Of a DNA stretch of 64,000 nucleotides, positions 15,863-25,121 are shown piece by piece. The notes below the pieces were generated by a model that ran no database searches, was not told the DNA's origin, and was given only the letters and a program-made list of their open reading frames with translations. How positions within the stretch are numbered: the first letter of the stretch is position 1; the number at the start of each line of letters is the position of its first letter. The stretch is taken from assembly GCF_900107045.1 (NCBI RefSeq), contig NZ_FNON01000001.1, positions 496,001-560,000 on the forward strand, in the 5' to 3' direction. This stretch comes from Amycolatopsis xylanica (GTDB taxonomy: Bacteria; Actinomycetota; Actinomycetes; Mycobacteriales; Pseudonocardiaceae). A program made the translations under genes and the position numbers.

Positions 15863-16878
15863 CCGTGCTCGCGCCGAAACGGGTACTGGTCGATCAACGC
15901 ACCGGGCTGGTCGCGCTGATCGTGGCACTAGTGCTGGTCTTCGGCTCACTGCGCGCGGGCTTCTTCGACGAGCGGTTCGTGCTCTTCCCGCTGTTGCGCG
16001 ATATCACGACGCTGACCGTGGTCGGGCTGGCGCAGCTCGCGGTGCTCTCGATCGGGCATCTCAACATCGCGGTCGGGCGGATGGCCGCGTTCGGCGCGAT
16101 GTTCATGGGCCTCGCGTACGACAACTGGCACCTCCCACTCTACGCCGGGCTGGCCGTCGGGCTGCTCGCCGGCGCCGCCATCGGCGCGCTGACCGGGTTG
16201 ATCATCACGACCTCGGGCGTCAACTCGTTCGTCGTGACACTGGCGATGGACTTCGCGCTGCTCGGGCTGATTTCACTGGTGTACTCGGAGTTCACGACCT
16301 CGGCGGCGTTCGTCTCGAAGCCCGCGGGGATGGCCGAGCTGCGGCAGTACTCGCTCGCGGACGTCTGTGCCGGCGACCTGTGCGGGTCCGGCGCGGTGCC
16401 GCAGCTGTTCGTGTTCGCGCTGATCGCGATGGCGCTGGTCGGGTACTTGTTCCGGCGGGCTCGGGCGGGCCGGGAGATGCTGATGGTCGGCACGAACCCG
16501 GTCGCGGCGGAACTGTCCGGGATCGACGTGCCGCGCCGGATCGTCGGCGCGCACGCGCTGTCGGGCGCGCTCGCCGCGCTGGCCGGGTTCCTGCTGGCGG
16601 TGACCAGCGGCTCGTTCACCGCGGGGATCGGCTCGGAGTTCATGCTGCCGTCGTTCCTCGGGCCGGTGCTCGGGGGGACGCTGCTGACCGGCGGCGCGGT
16701 GTCGATTCTCGGCACCTTCCTCGGCACCTCGTTGACGCAGGTCATCCGCCAGGGGCTGACGATGCTCGGCGCGAGCGTCGAGAGCCTGTCGTTGTCCTTG
16801 GGCGCGATCCTGCTGGCCGCGTTGTCGCTGGACCGGATCCGGCACGTCATCGGCGAGCGACGGGCGGTGCGCCGATGA
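15859..16878 (+). CDS. CUT2-type sugar ABC transporter permease 1
   Basis: A 339-aa integral membrane protein of the RbsC/AraH family with about 8-10 hydrophobic segments. Family landmarks are LAQLAVLSIGHLNIAVGRM early on, GALTGLIITTSGVNSFVVTLAM, and the cytoplasmic coupling-helix region RRARAGREMLMVGTNPVAAEL. The start overlaps the dehydratase stop (ATGA). Two different permeases follow each other, so a heterodimeric channel is likely. The start at 15859 is preferred over an upstream in-frame ATG because of this coupling. Confidence 0.92.
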   Translation: MTVLAPKRVLVDQRTGLVALIVALVLVFGSLRAGFFDERFVLFPLLRDITTLTVVGLAQLAVLSIGHLNIAVGRMAAFGAMFMGLAYDNWHLPLYAGLAVGLLAGAAIGALTGLIITTSGVNSFVVTLAMDFALLGLISLVYSEFTTSAAFVSKPAGMAELRQYSLADVCAGDLCGSGAVPQLFVFALIAMALVGYLFRRARAGREMLMVGTNPVAAELSGIDVPRRIVGAHALSGALAALAGFLLAVTSGSFTAGIGSEFMLPSFLGPVLGGTLLTGGAVSILGTFLGTSLTQVIRQGLTMLGASVESLSLSLGAILLAALSLDRIRHVIGERRAVRR

Positions 16879-17786
16879 AGTACTCACTTCCCGCGGTCGC
16901 GCTCGCCGGGTTCGCCGCGCTGGCCGTGGCCTCCGGAGGTTCGCTGCTGGCCGGGCCTTCGCTGCAGACCATGCTCGTCTACCTCGCGGTTCCGATCCTG
17001 ATCGGGCTCGCGCAGCTGGTCGCGCTCGCCGTCGGCCAGATGAACCTGTCCGTCGGGGCGCTCGGCGGCTTCGTCGCCGTCGCGGGCGGCCGGGCGATGG
17101 CCGACCTCGGTGTGCCCGCCTGGCTGACCGTGCTCGGCGCGCTCGCGCTGGGCGCGGCCGTCGGACTGGTCAACGGGGTGCTCGTCGTACTGACCAGGAT
17201 CAACGGGTTCATCGTCACGCTCGCCACGATGACCATGCTGACCGGGTTGCAGTACCAGGTCATCGGCACCGCGACGGTGTCGGACTATCCGCTGCGCGCG
17301 TTCGGCTCGCTCGCGCTCTTCCACATCCCGGTCGTGTTCGTGCTGGTCCTGCTCGTCGCCGGAGCGGTCGCCGGGTTCCTGCGGCACGCCGTCGCCGGCC
17401 GCCGGATGCTCGCCAGCGGCGGCAACCCGCTGGCGGCCAAGCTGTCCGGCATCTCGAACGATCGGTCACTGGTTCTGGCGCACGGGTTGTCCGGCCTGCT
17501 GGTCGGCGCGGCCGCGGTCGTCACGCTGGCGACCGCGCCCGGAGTCAACCAGAGCATCGGCGGCGACTGGCTGCTCGCCAGCTTCGCCGCACCGATCATC
17601 GGCGGGACGGCCTTGGCAGGCGGCGCGGTCTCGGTGACGGGCACGGTGCTCGCCGCGTTCATCGTCCGGCTGGTCGACGTCGCGCGAGCACAGTTCTCGC
17701 TCGACCCGAGCTGGGTGAGCTTCGTGGTCGGCGCGGTCGTGCTCGGCACGGTGCTGCTGACCCAGCGGCGGCGGGTGGCGATATGA
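16875..17786 (+). CDS. CUT2-type sugar ABC transporter permease 2
   Basis: A 303-aa RbsC-family permease, paralogous to the one before it. It shows LAQLVALAVGQMNLSVGALGG, a LVNGVLVVLTRINGFIVTLATM segment and the coupling region RHAVAGRRMLASGGNPLAAKL. It is shorter at the N terminus than permease 1. It overlaps both neighbours by 4 nt. It is expected to form the other half of the membrane channel. Confidence 0.92.
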   Translation: MKYSLPAVALAGFAALAVASGGSLLAGPSLQTMLVYLAVPILIGLAQLVALAVGQMNLSVGALGGFVAVAGGRAMADLGVPAWLTVLGALALGAAVGLVNGVLVVLTRINGFIVTLATMTMLTGLQYQVIGTATVSDYPLRAFGSLALFHIPVVFVLVLLVAGAVAGFLRHAVAGRRMLASGGNPLAAKLSGISNDRSLVLAHGLSGLLVGAAAVVTLATAPGVNQSIGGDWLLASFAAPIIGGTALAGGAVSVTGTVLAAFIVRLVDVARAQFSLDPSWVSFVVGAVVLGTVLLTQRRRVAI

Positions 17787-19234
17787 GGGCGGAAGGGCTG
17801 GTCAAGGCTTTCCCCGGGGTCAGGGCGCTCGACGGCGCCAACCTGCGGATCGAGCCGGGCTCGGTGCACGCGCTGCTCGGCGAGAACGGTGCCGGGAAGT
17901 CGACCCTGATCAAGATCCTGACCGGGGTGTACAAACCCGACGCCGGGCGGCTGGAGTCCGACGGCGAGATCGCCGTGGTCCACCAGGAGCGCAACCTCGT
18001 GCCGGGATTCTCGATCGCGGAGAACATCATGCTGCGCCGCCCGCCGTCGAAGCGCGGCCTGCTCGACCGGGCGGCCGCGCGGGCCGAAGCGGTGCGGTGC
18101 CTGGACCTCGTCGGTCTCGACCTCGATCCGGATCGGCCGGTGCGCGGCCTGCCGGTTTCCCAGCTCCAGCTGATCGAAGTCGCCAAAGCGCTTTCGCTGG
18201 GCGCGGGCGTCCTGCTGCTGGACGAGCCGACGACGGCGAGCACGCCGAGCGAGGTCGAGCGGCTGTTCACGGTCGTGCGGCGGCTGCGCGACGCGGGCAC
18301 GGCCGTGCTGTTCGTCAGCCACAAGCTCGAAGAGGTGTACGACCTGTGCGACACGGTCACCGTGCTGCGCGATGGCGTCTCGGTGCTCGAATCCGTCCCG
18401 CTGGCCTCGGTGTCACGGACCGATTTGATCACCGCGATGGTCGGTCGTGAGCACACCGTGCTCGACTTTCCCGCCCGTGCCGAACCCGCCGAGCCGATGC
18501 TCGAACTGGATTCCGTGAGCACCGCTCTCGGGCATCACGACGTCTCGTTGACTGTGCGACGCGGCGAGATCGTCGGCCTGTATGGCCTGGTCGGAGCCGG
18601 GCGGACCGAACTCGCGAAGTCGTTGCTCGGGCTGTCGGCCATCACGTCCGGCTCCGTTCGCGTGCGGGGCAAGGCGACTCGGATCCGAGGCGTGCGGGAC
18701 GCGTTGCGGCGGCATCGCATCGGTTACGTGCCCGAGGACCGCAAGCACGAAGGGCTGTTTCTGGAGCAGTCGATCGCGCGCAACATCGCGGTCCCGGTGT
18801 GGGACCGGCTGTCACGGCGGCTGGGCATTTCCGCGCGCTCCGAGCGTGAGCTCGCGGCCCGGTACGTCGACAGGCTGGGCATCCGGCTCTCCTCGGTCGA
18901 CCGCGCTGTCGGCGAGCTGTCCGGTGGCAACCAGCAAAAGGTCAGCCTGGCGAAATGGCTGGCGGCCGACACCGAGATCCTGGTCATCGACGAACCGACC
19001 GTTGGCATCGACCTGCGTACCAAAGCGGCGTTCCACGAGCTGATCTGGAAACTCGCCGCCGACGGGCTGGCGGTGGTGCTGATCACCAGCGATCTGGTCG
19101 AGATGGTCACCTTGGCCGACCGGATCTTCGTGATGCGTGAATTCGCGGTGCGCGGCGAGGTCGTCAACGATCACGACTATCCGCGGACCAGCCAGGCCGT
19201 GATGGGCCATATCCACGCCGGGGCCGGGTCGTGA
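17783..19234 (+). CDS. CUT2-type sugar ABC transporter, double ATPase subunit
   Basis: A 483-aa protein with two ABC domains in tandem, as in RbsA/AraG. Domain 1 has Walker A GENGAGKST and Walker B LLLDEPTT. Domain 2 has the degenerate P-loop GLVGAGRTEL, the signature LSGGNQQKVSLAKWL and Walker B ILVIDEPTVG. The stretch between Walker A and the Q-loop (HQERNLVP) in domain 1 is about 15 residues shorter than in E. coli RbsA, with the usual A-x3-GI segment missing; the reading frame is intact. It overlaps the second permease and the AOR gene by 4 nt each, so transport and oxidation genes are translationally coupled. Confidence 0.93.
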   Translation: MRAEGLVKAFPGVRALDGANLRIEPGSVHALLGENGAGKSTLIKILTGVYKPDAGRLESDGEIAVVHQERNLVPGFSIAENIMLRRPPSKRGLLDRAAARAEAVRCLDLVGLDLDPDRPVRGLPVSQLQLIEVAKALSLGAGVLLLDEPTTASTPSEVERLFTVVRRLRDAGTAVLFVSHKLEEVYDLCDTVTVLRDGVSVLESVPLASVSRTDLITAMVGREHTVLDFPARAEPAEPMLELDSVSTALGHHDVSLTVRRGEIVGLYGLVGAGRTELAKSLLGLSAITSGSVRVRGKATRIRGVRDALRRHRIGYVPEDRKHEGLFLEQSIARNIAVPVWDRLSRRLGISARSERELAARYVDRLGIRLSSVDRAVGELSGGNQQKVSLAKWLAADTEILVIDEPTVGIDLRTKAAFHELIWKLAADGLAVVLITSDLVEMVTLADRIFVMREFAVRGEVVNDHDYPRTSQAVMGHIHAGAGS

Positions 19235-20904
19235 CACTGCTGCGGGTCGACCTCGGCACCGGCGCCTCTGCGGTCGAAGAGGTGGACCGGCGCGGCTTCC
19301 TCGCCGTCGAGGAACTGCTCGCCGTGCCGTCGTCGCCGCTGTGGCATCCGGATCAGCCGGTAGTGTTCGTCGCCGGGTTTTCGGGACGGCGTGCGCTCGC
19401 CTTGAACCGGTTTTCGCTGGTCGCGCGGTCACCGTTGACCGGCGGCATCGCCGAAAGCCGCGTCGAGGGACCGTTCGGGCCCGCACTGGCCGACCTCGGG
19501 CACACCGCGGTGTCGATCACGGGCCGAGCGCCGCGCCCGAGCTACCTCCTGCTCGGTCCTGGCTCGGCGCGGGTGCTCGACGCGGCCGATCTGTGGGGCG
19601 CCGACACCACGGAGACGACCGATCGCTTGCTCGAACGGCACGGTCTCGGCGCGCATGTGGCGGCGATCGGACCGGCGGGGGAGAACCTCGTGCGCTTCGC
19701 CGGCGTCGTCGCGGACTACTCGCATCCGGCGGCACGCATGGGACTCGGCGCCATGCTGGGTGCCAAGCTGCTGAAAGCCGTCGTGGTGACGGGTGGTTCC
19801 CCAGCCGAGTTCGCCGATCCGGCCGCGGTCGTCCGGATCACCGACGATTACCAGGCCAGGATCAACGCGAATCCGCTGACGCTGAGCCAAAAAGCGGATC
19901 CGGGATTCGGCGCGTGGCCCGCGAGCGGGCTCGATGGCTATCTCGGCGTCCGCAACTACAGCACCTCCGGGGTGAACCTGGCGGGGTTCACCCCGGAGGC
20001 CTACCGAGCCCGCCTGAGCAGGTCTTCGGGTGGCTGTCCCGGCTGTCCGCAGGACTGCCTCAAGTCGTTCGACGGCCACACCCTGCACCAGGAGGCGGTG
20101 GCCGCGTTCGCCGGGAACCTCGCGATCGAGGACCTCGGCATCGTGCTCGAGCTCAACGCCTGGTGTCACCGGACCGGCGTGGATCCGGTATCGCTGGCCG
20201 GCGTGCTGGCGTTCCGTTGTGAACTCGCCCAAGACGGCCTGCTCGCCGGGCCCGCCTTCGGCGATGCCGACGCTCTGACGGCGTTGGCGGCGAAGATCGT
20301 CCAGGGCGACGACATCCTGGCCAAAGGGGTCGCGCGCGCGTCACGGCTGCTCGGATTCGAGCCGTATGCCATGCACAGCAAGGGAATCGAACTTCCCGCC
20401 TTCGACCCGCGTGGCTGCCAGGGGCTCGGGCTGGCCTACGCGGTGCATCCGCTCGGGCCGCGCTACGACGCCGTCGAGCACGACATCGACTTCGACCCGG
20501 TCGACGGATTCCTCCCCGGGGAGCCGATGGCCACGCTGACCGAGTCCAAAGTGGACCACGTCGCCGATCTGATGGAACTGTGGAGCGGCTACGACGCGGC
20601 CGGACTGTGCCTGTTCGCCGCGCCGCCGACCCGCAATCTCGACGAGGACTCCGCCGCTTCCTTGCTCGCCGCGGTCACCGGCTGGCCGATCACCCCCGGT
20701 GAATTGCGTGCGTGGGGACAGCGGCGGCTGGCGTTGATGCGTCGCTACAACCTGCGCGAAGGCCTGCGCCCCGCGCTCGACACCTTGCCGTCGCGCTTCT
20801 TCACGCGGCCCATCGACAGCGGACGGCACACCGGCGCCGTCCTCGATCCCGCAGTCTTCGAAGCCGCGGTCACGCGGCTGACCGCTCTGCTCGGCTGGCT
20901 CTGA
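19231..20904 (+). CDS. Aldehyde:ferredoxin oxidoreductase (AOR) family, tungsto/molybdopterin enzyme
   Basis: A 557-aa cytoplasmic protein. Compared with Pyrococcus furiosus AOR, the key features are kept: SPLTGG and GPFGPAL in the N-terminal pterin domain, IGPAGENLVRFA, GLGAMLGAKLLKAVVV, the cluster cysteines C269-x2-C272-x3-C276 (CPGCPQDC) with the fourth, C460, in AGLCLF, a glutamate E288 matching the active-site Glu, the DPRGCQGLGLAYA loop and H417 at the position of the catalytic His. It should oxidise an aldehyde to an acid with a bis-pterin W or Mo centre and a low-potential electron carrier. It is about 50 residues shorter than archaeal AOR and lacks the early GGRG motif. Co-translation with a sugar transporter is unusual. 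No ferredoxin gene is nearby. Confidence 0.88.
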   Translation: MTLLRVDLGTGASAVEEVDRRGFLAVEELLAVPSSPLWHPDQPVVFVAGFSGRRALALNRFSLVARSPLTGGIAESRVEGPFGPALADLGHTAVSITGRAPRPSYLLLGPGSARVLDAADLWGADTTETTDRLLERHGLGAHVAAIGPAGENLVRFAGVVADYSHPAARMGLGAMLGAKLLKAVVVTGGSPAEFADPAAVVRITDDYQARINANPLTLSQKADPGFGAWPASGLDGYLGVRNYSTSGVNLAGFTPEAYRARLSRSSGGCPGCPQDCLKSFDGHTLHQEAVAAFAGNLAIEDLGIVLELNAWCHRTGVDPVSLAGVLAFRCELAQDGLLAGPAFGDADALTALAAKIVQGDDILAKGVARASRLLGFEPYAMHSKGIELPAFDPRGCQGLGLAYAVHPLGPRYDAVEHDIDFDPVDGFLPGEPMATLTESKVDHVADLMELWSGYDAAGLCLFAAPPTRNLDEDSAASLLAAVTGWPITPGELRAWGQRRLALMRRYNLREGLRPALDTLPSRFFTRPIDSGRHTGAVLDPAVFEAAVTRLTALLGWL

Positions 20905-20915
20905 AAGGAACGACT

Positions 20916-23900
20916 GTGTTCTTGCGCAGACTGGGTGCCCTACTGGCCGTCGCGTGCTTGGCCCTCGCGACACCGGCCGTGGCCGCCGCGCGGCAGATCG
21001 TCGTCTACGCGGCGCCGAACGGAGTCGGGCCGTTGTGCGCGGCCATGCTGCCGTGCTCGGTCACCACTGCTCAGCAACGGGCCCGTCAGCTTTCGCGGTA
21101 CGCCGACGTCGTGGTCCGGCTCGCGGGCGGCACCTATTCGCTGACCGCGCCGCTCGTGTTCGGCGCCGAGGACTCCGGTGTGCGCTGGCAGGCCGCGCCG
21201 GGCCAGAAACCCGTGTTCAGCGGCGGGCTCCCGGTCACGGGCTGGCGCGAGTCGGGCGGCCTGTGGAGTGCGCGCGTGCCCGCTGACCTGCGCACGCGCC
21301 AGCTCTACGCCGACGGGGTCCGCCTCCCACGCGCCCAGGGCGAAGTCCCGATGAAGCAGACGCCGGCCGGTTTCGACAGCCCGGCGATGGCGTCGTGGCG
21401 CAATCCGTCGTCGATCGAGTTCGTGCTCGGCGACGGACATGGTTCGTGGAGCGAGCCCAGGTGCGGCGTCGCGTCGATCCAGGGCTCGGCCGTCACGATG
21501 CGGCAGCCCTGCTGGGACAACATGAAGCTCGCCGACCAGCCGCGCGGACCGTTCGGCGACAACCCGGCCGGGGGCTTCCCGACCTACCCGTCCGACGCGG
21601 TGCCGAGCCGCGTCGAGAACGCGTTCGAGCTGCTCAGCCCAGGGGAGTGGTACCTCGACGAGGCCCAGCACGTCGTCTACTACCAGCCCAAACCCGGCGA
21701 GAACGTACGGTCGATGCATTTCGTCGCACCCAAGCTGGAGCAGCTGATGCGCACGTCGACCTCGGCCGCCGCACCGCTGCACGACATGACGTTCGAAGGC
21801 ATCGAGTTCGCGTACGCGACCTGGTTGCGGCCGAGCGGCGATGACGGATTCGTCGAGATGCAGGCCAACTTCACGCTCACCGGGCCGGGCGCTTCGAAGA
21901 GCCAGGGCCTCTGTGAGTACTCGGTGCCCAAGGGAACCTGCCCGTTCGCGTCGTGGACGCGGCCGGACGCGGCGGTCGACCTCACCGGCACTCGCGACGT
22001 TTCGTTCGTGCGCAACACTTTCACGCATCTCGGAGGAGCGGGGCTCGGCCTGCAGCACGGCGTCCAGCGGGACCTGATCGAAGGGAACGTCGTCACCGAC
22101 GTGTCGGGTATCGGCATCCTGCTCGGCGCGGTCGACGATCCCCGGCCCGCCACCGAGGCGGAGATCGCGACAGGGAACACGATCCGGAACAACCTGCTGC
22201 GCCACACCGGCGTCGAGTTCACCGGCGCGCCCGCGATCGTCAACGGCTACTCACGCGGGACGTCCATTGTGCACAACGAGATCGGCGACGTGCCGTACAC
22301 CGGCATCTCTTCGGGCTGGGGTGGCTGGCGTACCAATTCGGTGTTCCCCGGTGAGAACCCGAACATCAACGCGGACAACACGATCTCGAACAACCTCGTC
22401 TACCGCGACATGCTCGTCCGCTACGACGGCGGTGCCGTCTACACCAATGGGCCCCAGGGCACGAGCTACGAGCACGGGCTGACGGTCACCGGGAACGTCA
22501 ACTTCAGCGGGAAGAAGACCGCGAACACCGTCTACAACGACGAAGGCGGCGACTACGTCACCATCACCGGAAACGTCCAGTACGACGACGGCGGTGGTTT
22601 CAACGGCGGCTGCTCGACCACAGGACACGTGCGGCTCAAGGACAACTACCACGTCGGCCCGCTCAACTCGTTCCCGTGCGCGCCGGCCCCGGTCGGCCTC
22701 GAGGACCTGGGCGGCAACCGCCTGATCTCACCGAACCCGCAGGCCGGCGAGATCCCCGCCGAGGTGCTGGCGGCGGCCGGCCTCGAACCGGCGTTCCGCG
22801 ACCTGACGACCTCGCGTCCACCGGTCCTCGTGCTGGTTTCGCCATCCTGCACGGGCGACCTGCTGCTGTCGGGTTCCGGCTTCACCCCGGACTCGGCCGT
22901 GACCGTCGGCGGCAAAAGCGTTCCGCCGGTCTATGTGTCGCCGAACCACCTGACGGTGTCGGCACCCGCGGGTGGCACGGTCACCGTGAGCACTGCTTCC
23001 GGAACGAGTTCGGCCGTGGCGTCTTCGCTGTGCGCCGGGCTGAGCACGCGCTTCGACAACGTGGGCATCACGCGCGACGGTGACACCTCGCGCGGCAACG
23101 TCGACGGGTATGGCTACAGCTACTCGGCCGAGGCCCTGGCGGCCAAGGGCGTGACCCCGGGTGCGCTGATCTCGTCGCACGGCATCAAGTTCACCTGGCC
23201 AACGGGCTCGCCGGACAACGCGATCTCGCGCGGCCAGCTTGTCGGGGTCAGCGGCGCCTCCGACACCCTCGGGTTCCTGCTGGCCAGCACCTCGGGCACA
23301 CTGGACACGCAAGGCATGGGCAGGGTGCAGTACACGGACGGCAGCAACCAGGACTTCACGATCGGCAGCCCCAATTGGGAAGGCACGCCGTCGGTGGTCC
23401 CGGTGGTGAGCATGCCGTACCGCAACGGACCCGGCGGCCGCGACAACCGGCCGGTGCACGTGTTCTTCGCCGTGGTGAAGCTGGATCCGCACAAGACGGT
23501 CAAGACCGTCCGCCTCCCGGATTCGCCCAAGCTGCACATCTTCTCCGTTGGCCTTGCGGGAAGTCCGGACCTGGCGTTGGGCAAGATCGCCACGCAGTCG
23601 TCGGAAGCATGGGGTGGCCTCGCCTCACACGCGGTCGACGGTGACACCAATGGCGTGTTCGGCTACAACTCCGTGAGCCACACCGATCTCGAAGCGCATC
23701 CGTGGTGGCAGGTCGACCTGGGCGCGGTCGGTCCCATGAGCACGGTCAACGTCTGGAACCGCACGGATTGCTGTTCCGAACGGCTCAACGACTATTGGCT
23801 GTTCGTCTCGGCGCACCCGTTCGACACCTCGTTGACCCCGGAACAGCAGGCCGCGCGCCCTGGCGTGTGGTCGCAGCGGCTGAGCGGCTCCGCTTCCGTG

Positions 23901-25091
23901 CCGCTGTCGGTGACCGGGCGGTACGTGATGGTGCAGCTCGCTCGCCGAGACTATTTGTCACTGGCCGAGGTCCAGGTATTCGGTACCCCGGCCGCTGACG
24001 AAGGCTGGGTCGGAACCTGGGGCACGGCACCCGCGGCGGGTGGCGAGTCACGGGCCGGGCAGTCGGTGCGCAACATCGTGCACACCAGCGTGGCCGGGAC
24101 GTCGGCGCGGGTCACCCTGAGCAACAAGTTCGGCACGTCGCCACTGCTGCTGAGCGCGAGCGTCGCGCTGCGCGCTGGGCAGGCCGCCGACGCCGTGCCT
24201 GGCTCGCTGCGCCGCCTGACCTTCGCCGGGCGTGCCACGGTGACTGTTCCCGCTGGTCAGGATGTACGCAGCGATCCGCTGGACTTCGCGGTGCCCGCGG
24301 ACGGGGACCTGCTGGTGACCACATACACACCGTCGTCGGGACCGGCGACGTATCACCCGGCCGCGAGCCAGACCTCGTTCGCGGGAACGGGCGACCATGT
24401 CGGTGACGTCTCGGGCGCCGCGTTCGGCTGGCAGGTCGGATCCTGGTTCTACGTCAAGGAAATCGACGTCCGCGGTTCGGCCGCGTCGGCGAGCGTGCTC
24501 GCGTTCGGCGACTCGATCACCGACGGCGGCTACTCGACATCGAGTGCCAATCACCGCTGGCCGGACTATCTGGCGGACCGGCTGGGTCAGCGTTTCGGCG
24601 TGCTCAACTCCGGGATCAGCGCGAACCGGCTGCTGCTCGACGGCGGCGAGCTCGCGTACGGCCGCAGCGGACTGTCGCGTGTGGACGACGACGCGCTCGA
24701 TCGGACGGCCGTGCGCACGGTGATCCTGTTGGAGGGCATCAACGACATGCTCCAGGATCCACGCCAGAACGATCCGGCCAAGTTCGCCGCAGGGTACCGT
24801 GCGCTGGTGGATCGCCTGCACGCCAAGGGGATCCGCGTGATCGGTGCGACGATCACCCCGTTCAAGGGCTGGTGGGGCTGGGACACCGGGCTGGAGGCCA
24901 CCCGCACGGCGGTCAACGAGTTCATCCGCACCAGCGGCATCTTCGACGGCGTCGTCGACTTCGCCGCCGCGATCGCCGACTCGCAGGACCCCCTGCGCAT
25001 GAAGCCGGAGTACTCGGCGGAGGACAAGCTGCATCCCTCGGACGCGGGCAACGAGGCACTCGCGGCGGCGATCGACCTGGGCTCCCTGTGA
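20916..25091 (+). CDS. Secreted beta-helix (GH141-like) / F-type lectin / SGNH esterase fusion
   Basis: A 1391-aa exported protein starting at GTG with AAAGGAA 5 nt upstream. Residues 1-27 are a Sec signal. About 30-640: right-handed parallel beta-helix resembling GH141 (alpha-L-fucosidase/xylanase type). About 640-710: small TIG-like beta domain. About 710-880: unassigned beta-rich region. About 885-1025: F-type lectin domain with a full fucose-binding signature H922-x26-R949-x-D951-x4-R956. About 1030-1391: SGNH/GDSL hydrolase with GDSIT (S1200), NSGISANR, GIND (N1276) and D1370-x2-H1373. It probably trims fucosylated, acylated glycans outside the cell. It follows the AOR gene by 11 nt and is likely in its operon. 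The GH141 label is the least certain part. Confidence 0.85.
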   Translation: MFLRRLGALLAVACLALATPAVAAARQIVVYAAPNGVGPLCAAMLPCSVTTAQQRARQLSRYADVVVRLAGGTYSLTAPLVFGAEDSGVRWQAAPGQKPVFSGGLPVTGWRESGGLWSARVPADLRTRQLYADGVRLPRAQGEVPMKQTPAGFDSPAMASWRNPSSIEFVLGDGHGSWSEPRCGVASIQGSAVTMRQPCWDNMKLADQPRGPFGDNPAGGFPTYPSDAVPSRVENAFELLSPGEWYLDEAQHVVYYQPKPGENVRSMHFVAPKLEQLMRTSTSAAAPLHDMTFEGIEFAYATWLRPSGDDGFVEMQANFTLTGPGASKSQGLCEYSVPKGTCPFASWTRPDAAVDLTGTRDVSFVRNTFTHLGGAGLGLQHGVQRDLIEGNVVTDVSGIGILLGAVDDPRPATEAEIATGNTIRNNLLRHTGVEFTGAPAIVNGYSRGTSIVHNEIGDVPYTGISSGWGGWRTNSVFPGENPNINADNTISNNLVYRDMLVRYDGGAVYTNGPQGTSYEHGLTVTGNVNFSGKKTANTVYNDEGGDYVTITGNVQYDDGGGFNGGCSTTGHVRLKDNYHVGPLNSFPCAPAPVGLEDLGGNRLISPNPQAGEIPAEVLAAAGLEPAFRDLTTSRPPVLVLVSPSCTGDLLLSGSGFTPDSAVTVGGKSVPPVYVSPNHLTVSAPAGGTVTVSTASGTSSAVASSLCAGLSTRFDNVGITRDGDTSRGNVDGYGYSYSAEALAAKGVTPGALISSHGIKFTWPTGSPDNAISRGQLVGVSGASDTLGFLLASTSGTLDTQGMGRVQYTDGSNQDFTIGSPNWEGTPSVVPVVSMPYRNGPGGRDNRPVHVFFAVVKLDPHKTVKTVRLPDSPKLHIFSVGLAGSPDLALGKIATQSSEAWGGLASHAVDGDTNGVFGYNSVSHTDLEAHPWWQVDLGAVGPMSTVNVWNRTDCCSERLNDYWLFVSAHPFDTSLTPEQQAARPGVWSQRLSGSASVPLSVTGRYVMVQLARRDYLSLAEVQVFGTPAADEGWVGTWGTAPAAGGESRAGQSVRNIVHTSVAGTSARVTLSNKFGTSPLLLSASVALRAGQAADAVPGSLRRLTFAGRATVTVPAGQDVRSDPLDFAVPADGDLLVTTYTPSSGPATYHPAASQTSFAGTGDHVGDVSGAAFGWQVGSWFYVKEIDVRGSAASASVLAFGDSITDGGYSTSSANHRWPDYLADRLGQRFGVLNSGISANRLLLDGGELAYGRSGLSRVDDDALDRTAVRTVILLEGINDMLQDPRQNDPAKFAAGYRALVDRLHAKGIRVIGATITPFKGWWGWDTGLEATRTAVNEFIRTSGIFDGVVDFAAAIADSQDPLRMKPEYSAEDKLHPSDAGNEALAAAIDLGSL

Positions 25092-25121
25092 TCGTGGATC
25101 ATGCACGATATACTGGGTCCA
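25086..25121 (+). promoter_or_regulatory. Leaderless promoter of the GntR gene
   Basis: TATACT (25109-25114) stands 6 nt before the ATG at 25121, so transcription should start at or next to the start codon. A weak CTGTGA (25086-25091) lies 17 bp upstream and overlaps the stop codon of the preceding gene. No ribosome-binding site is present. Confidence 0.55.
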
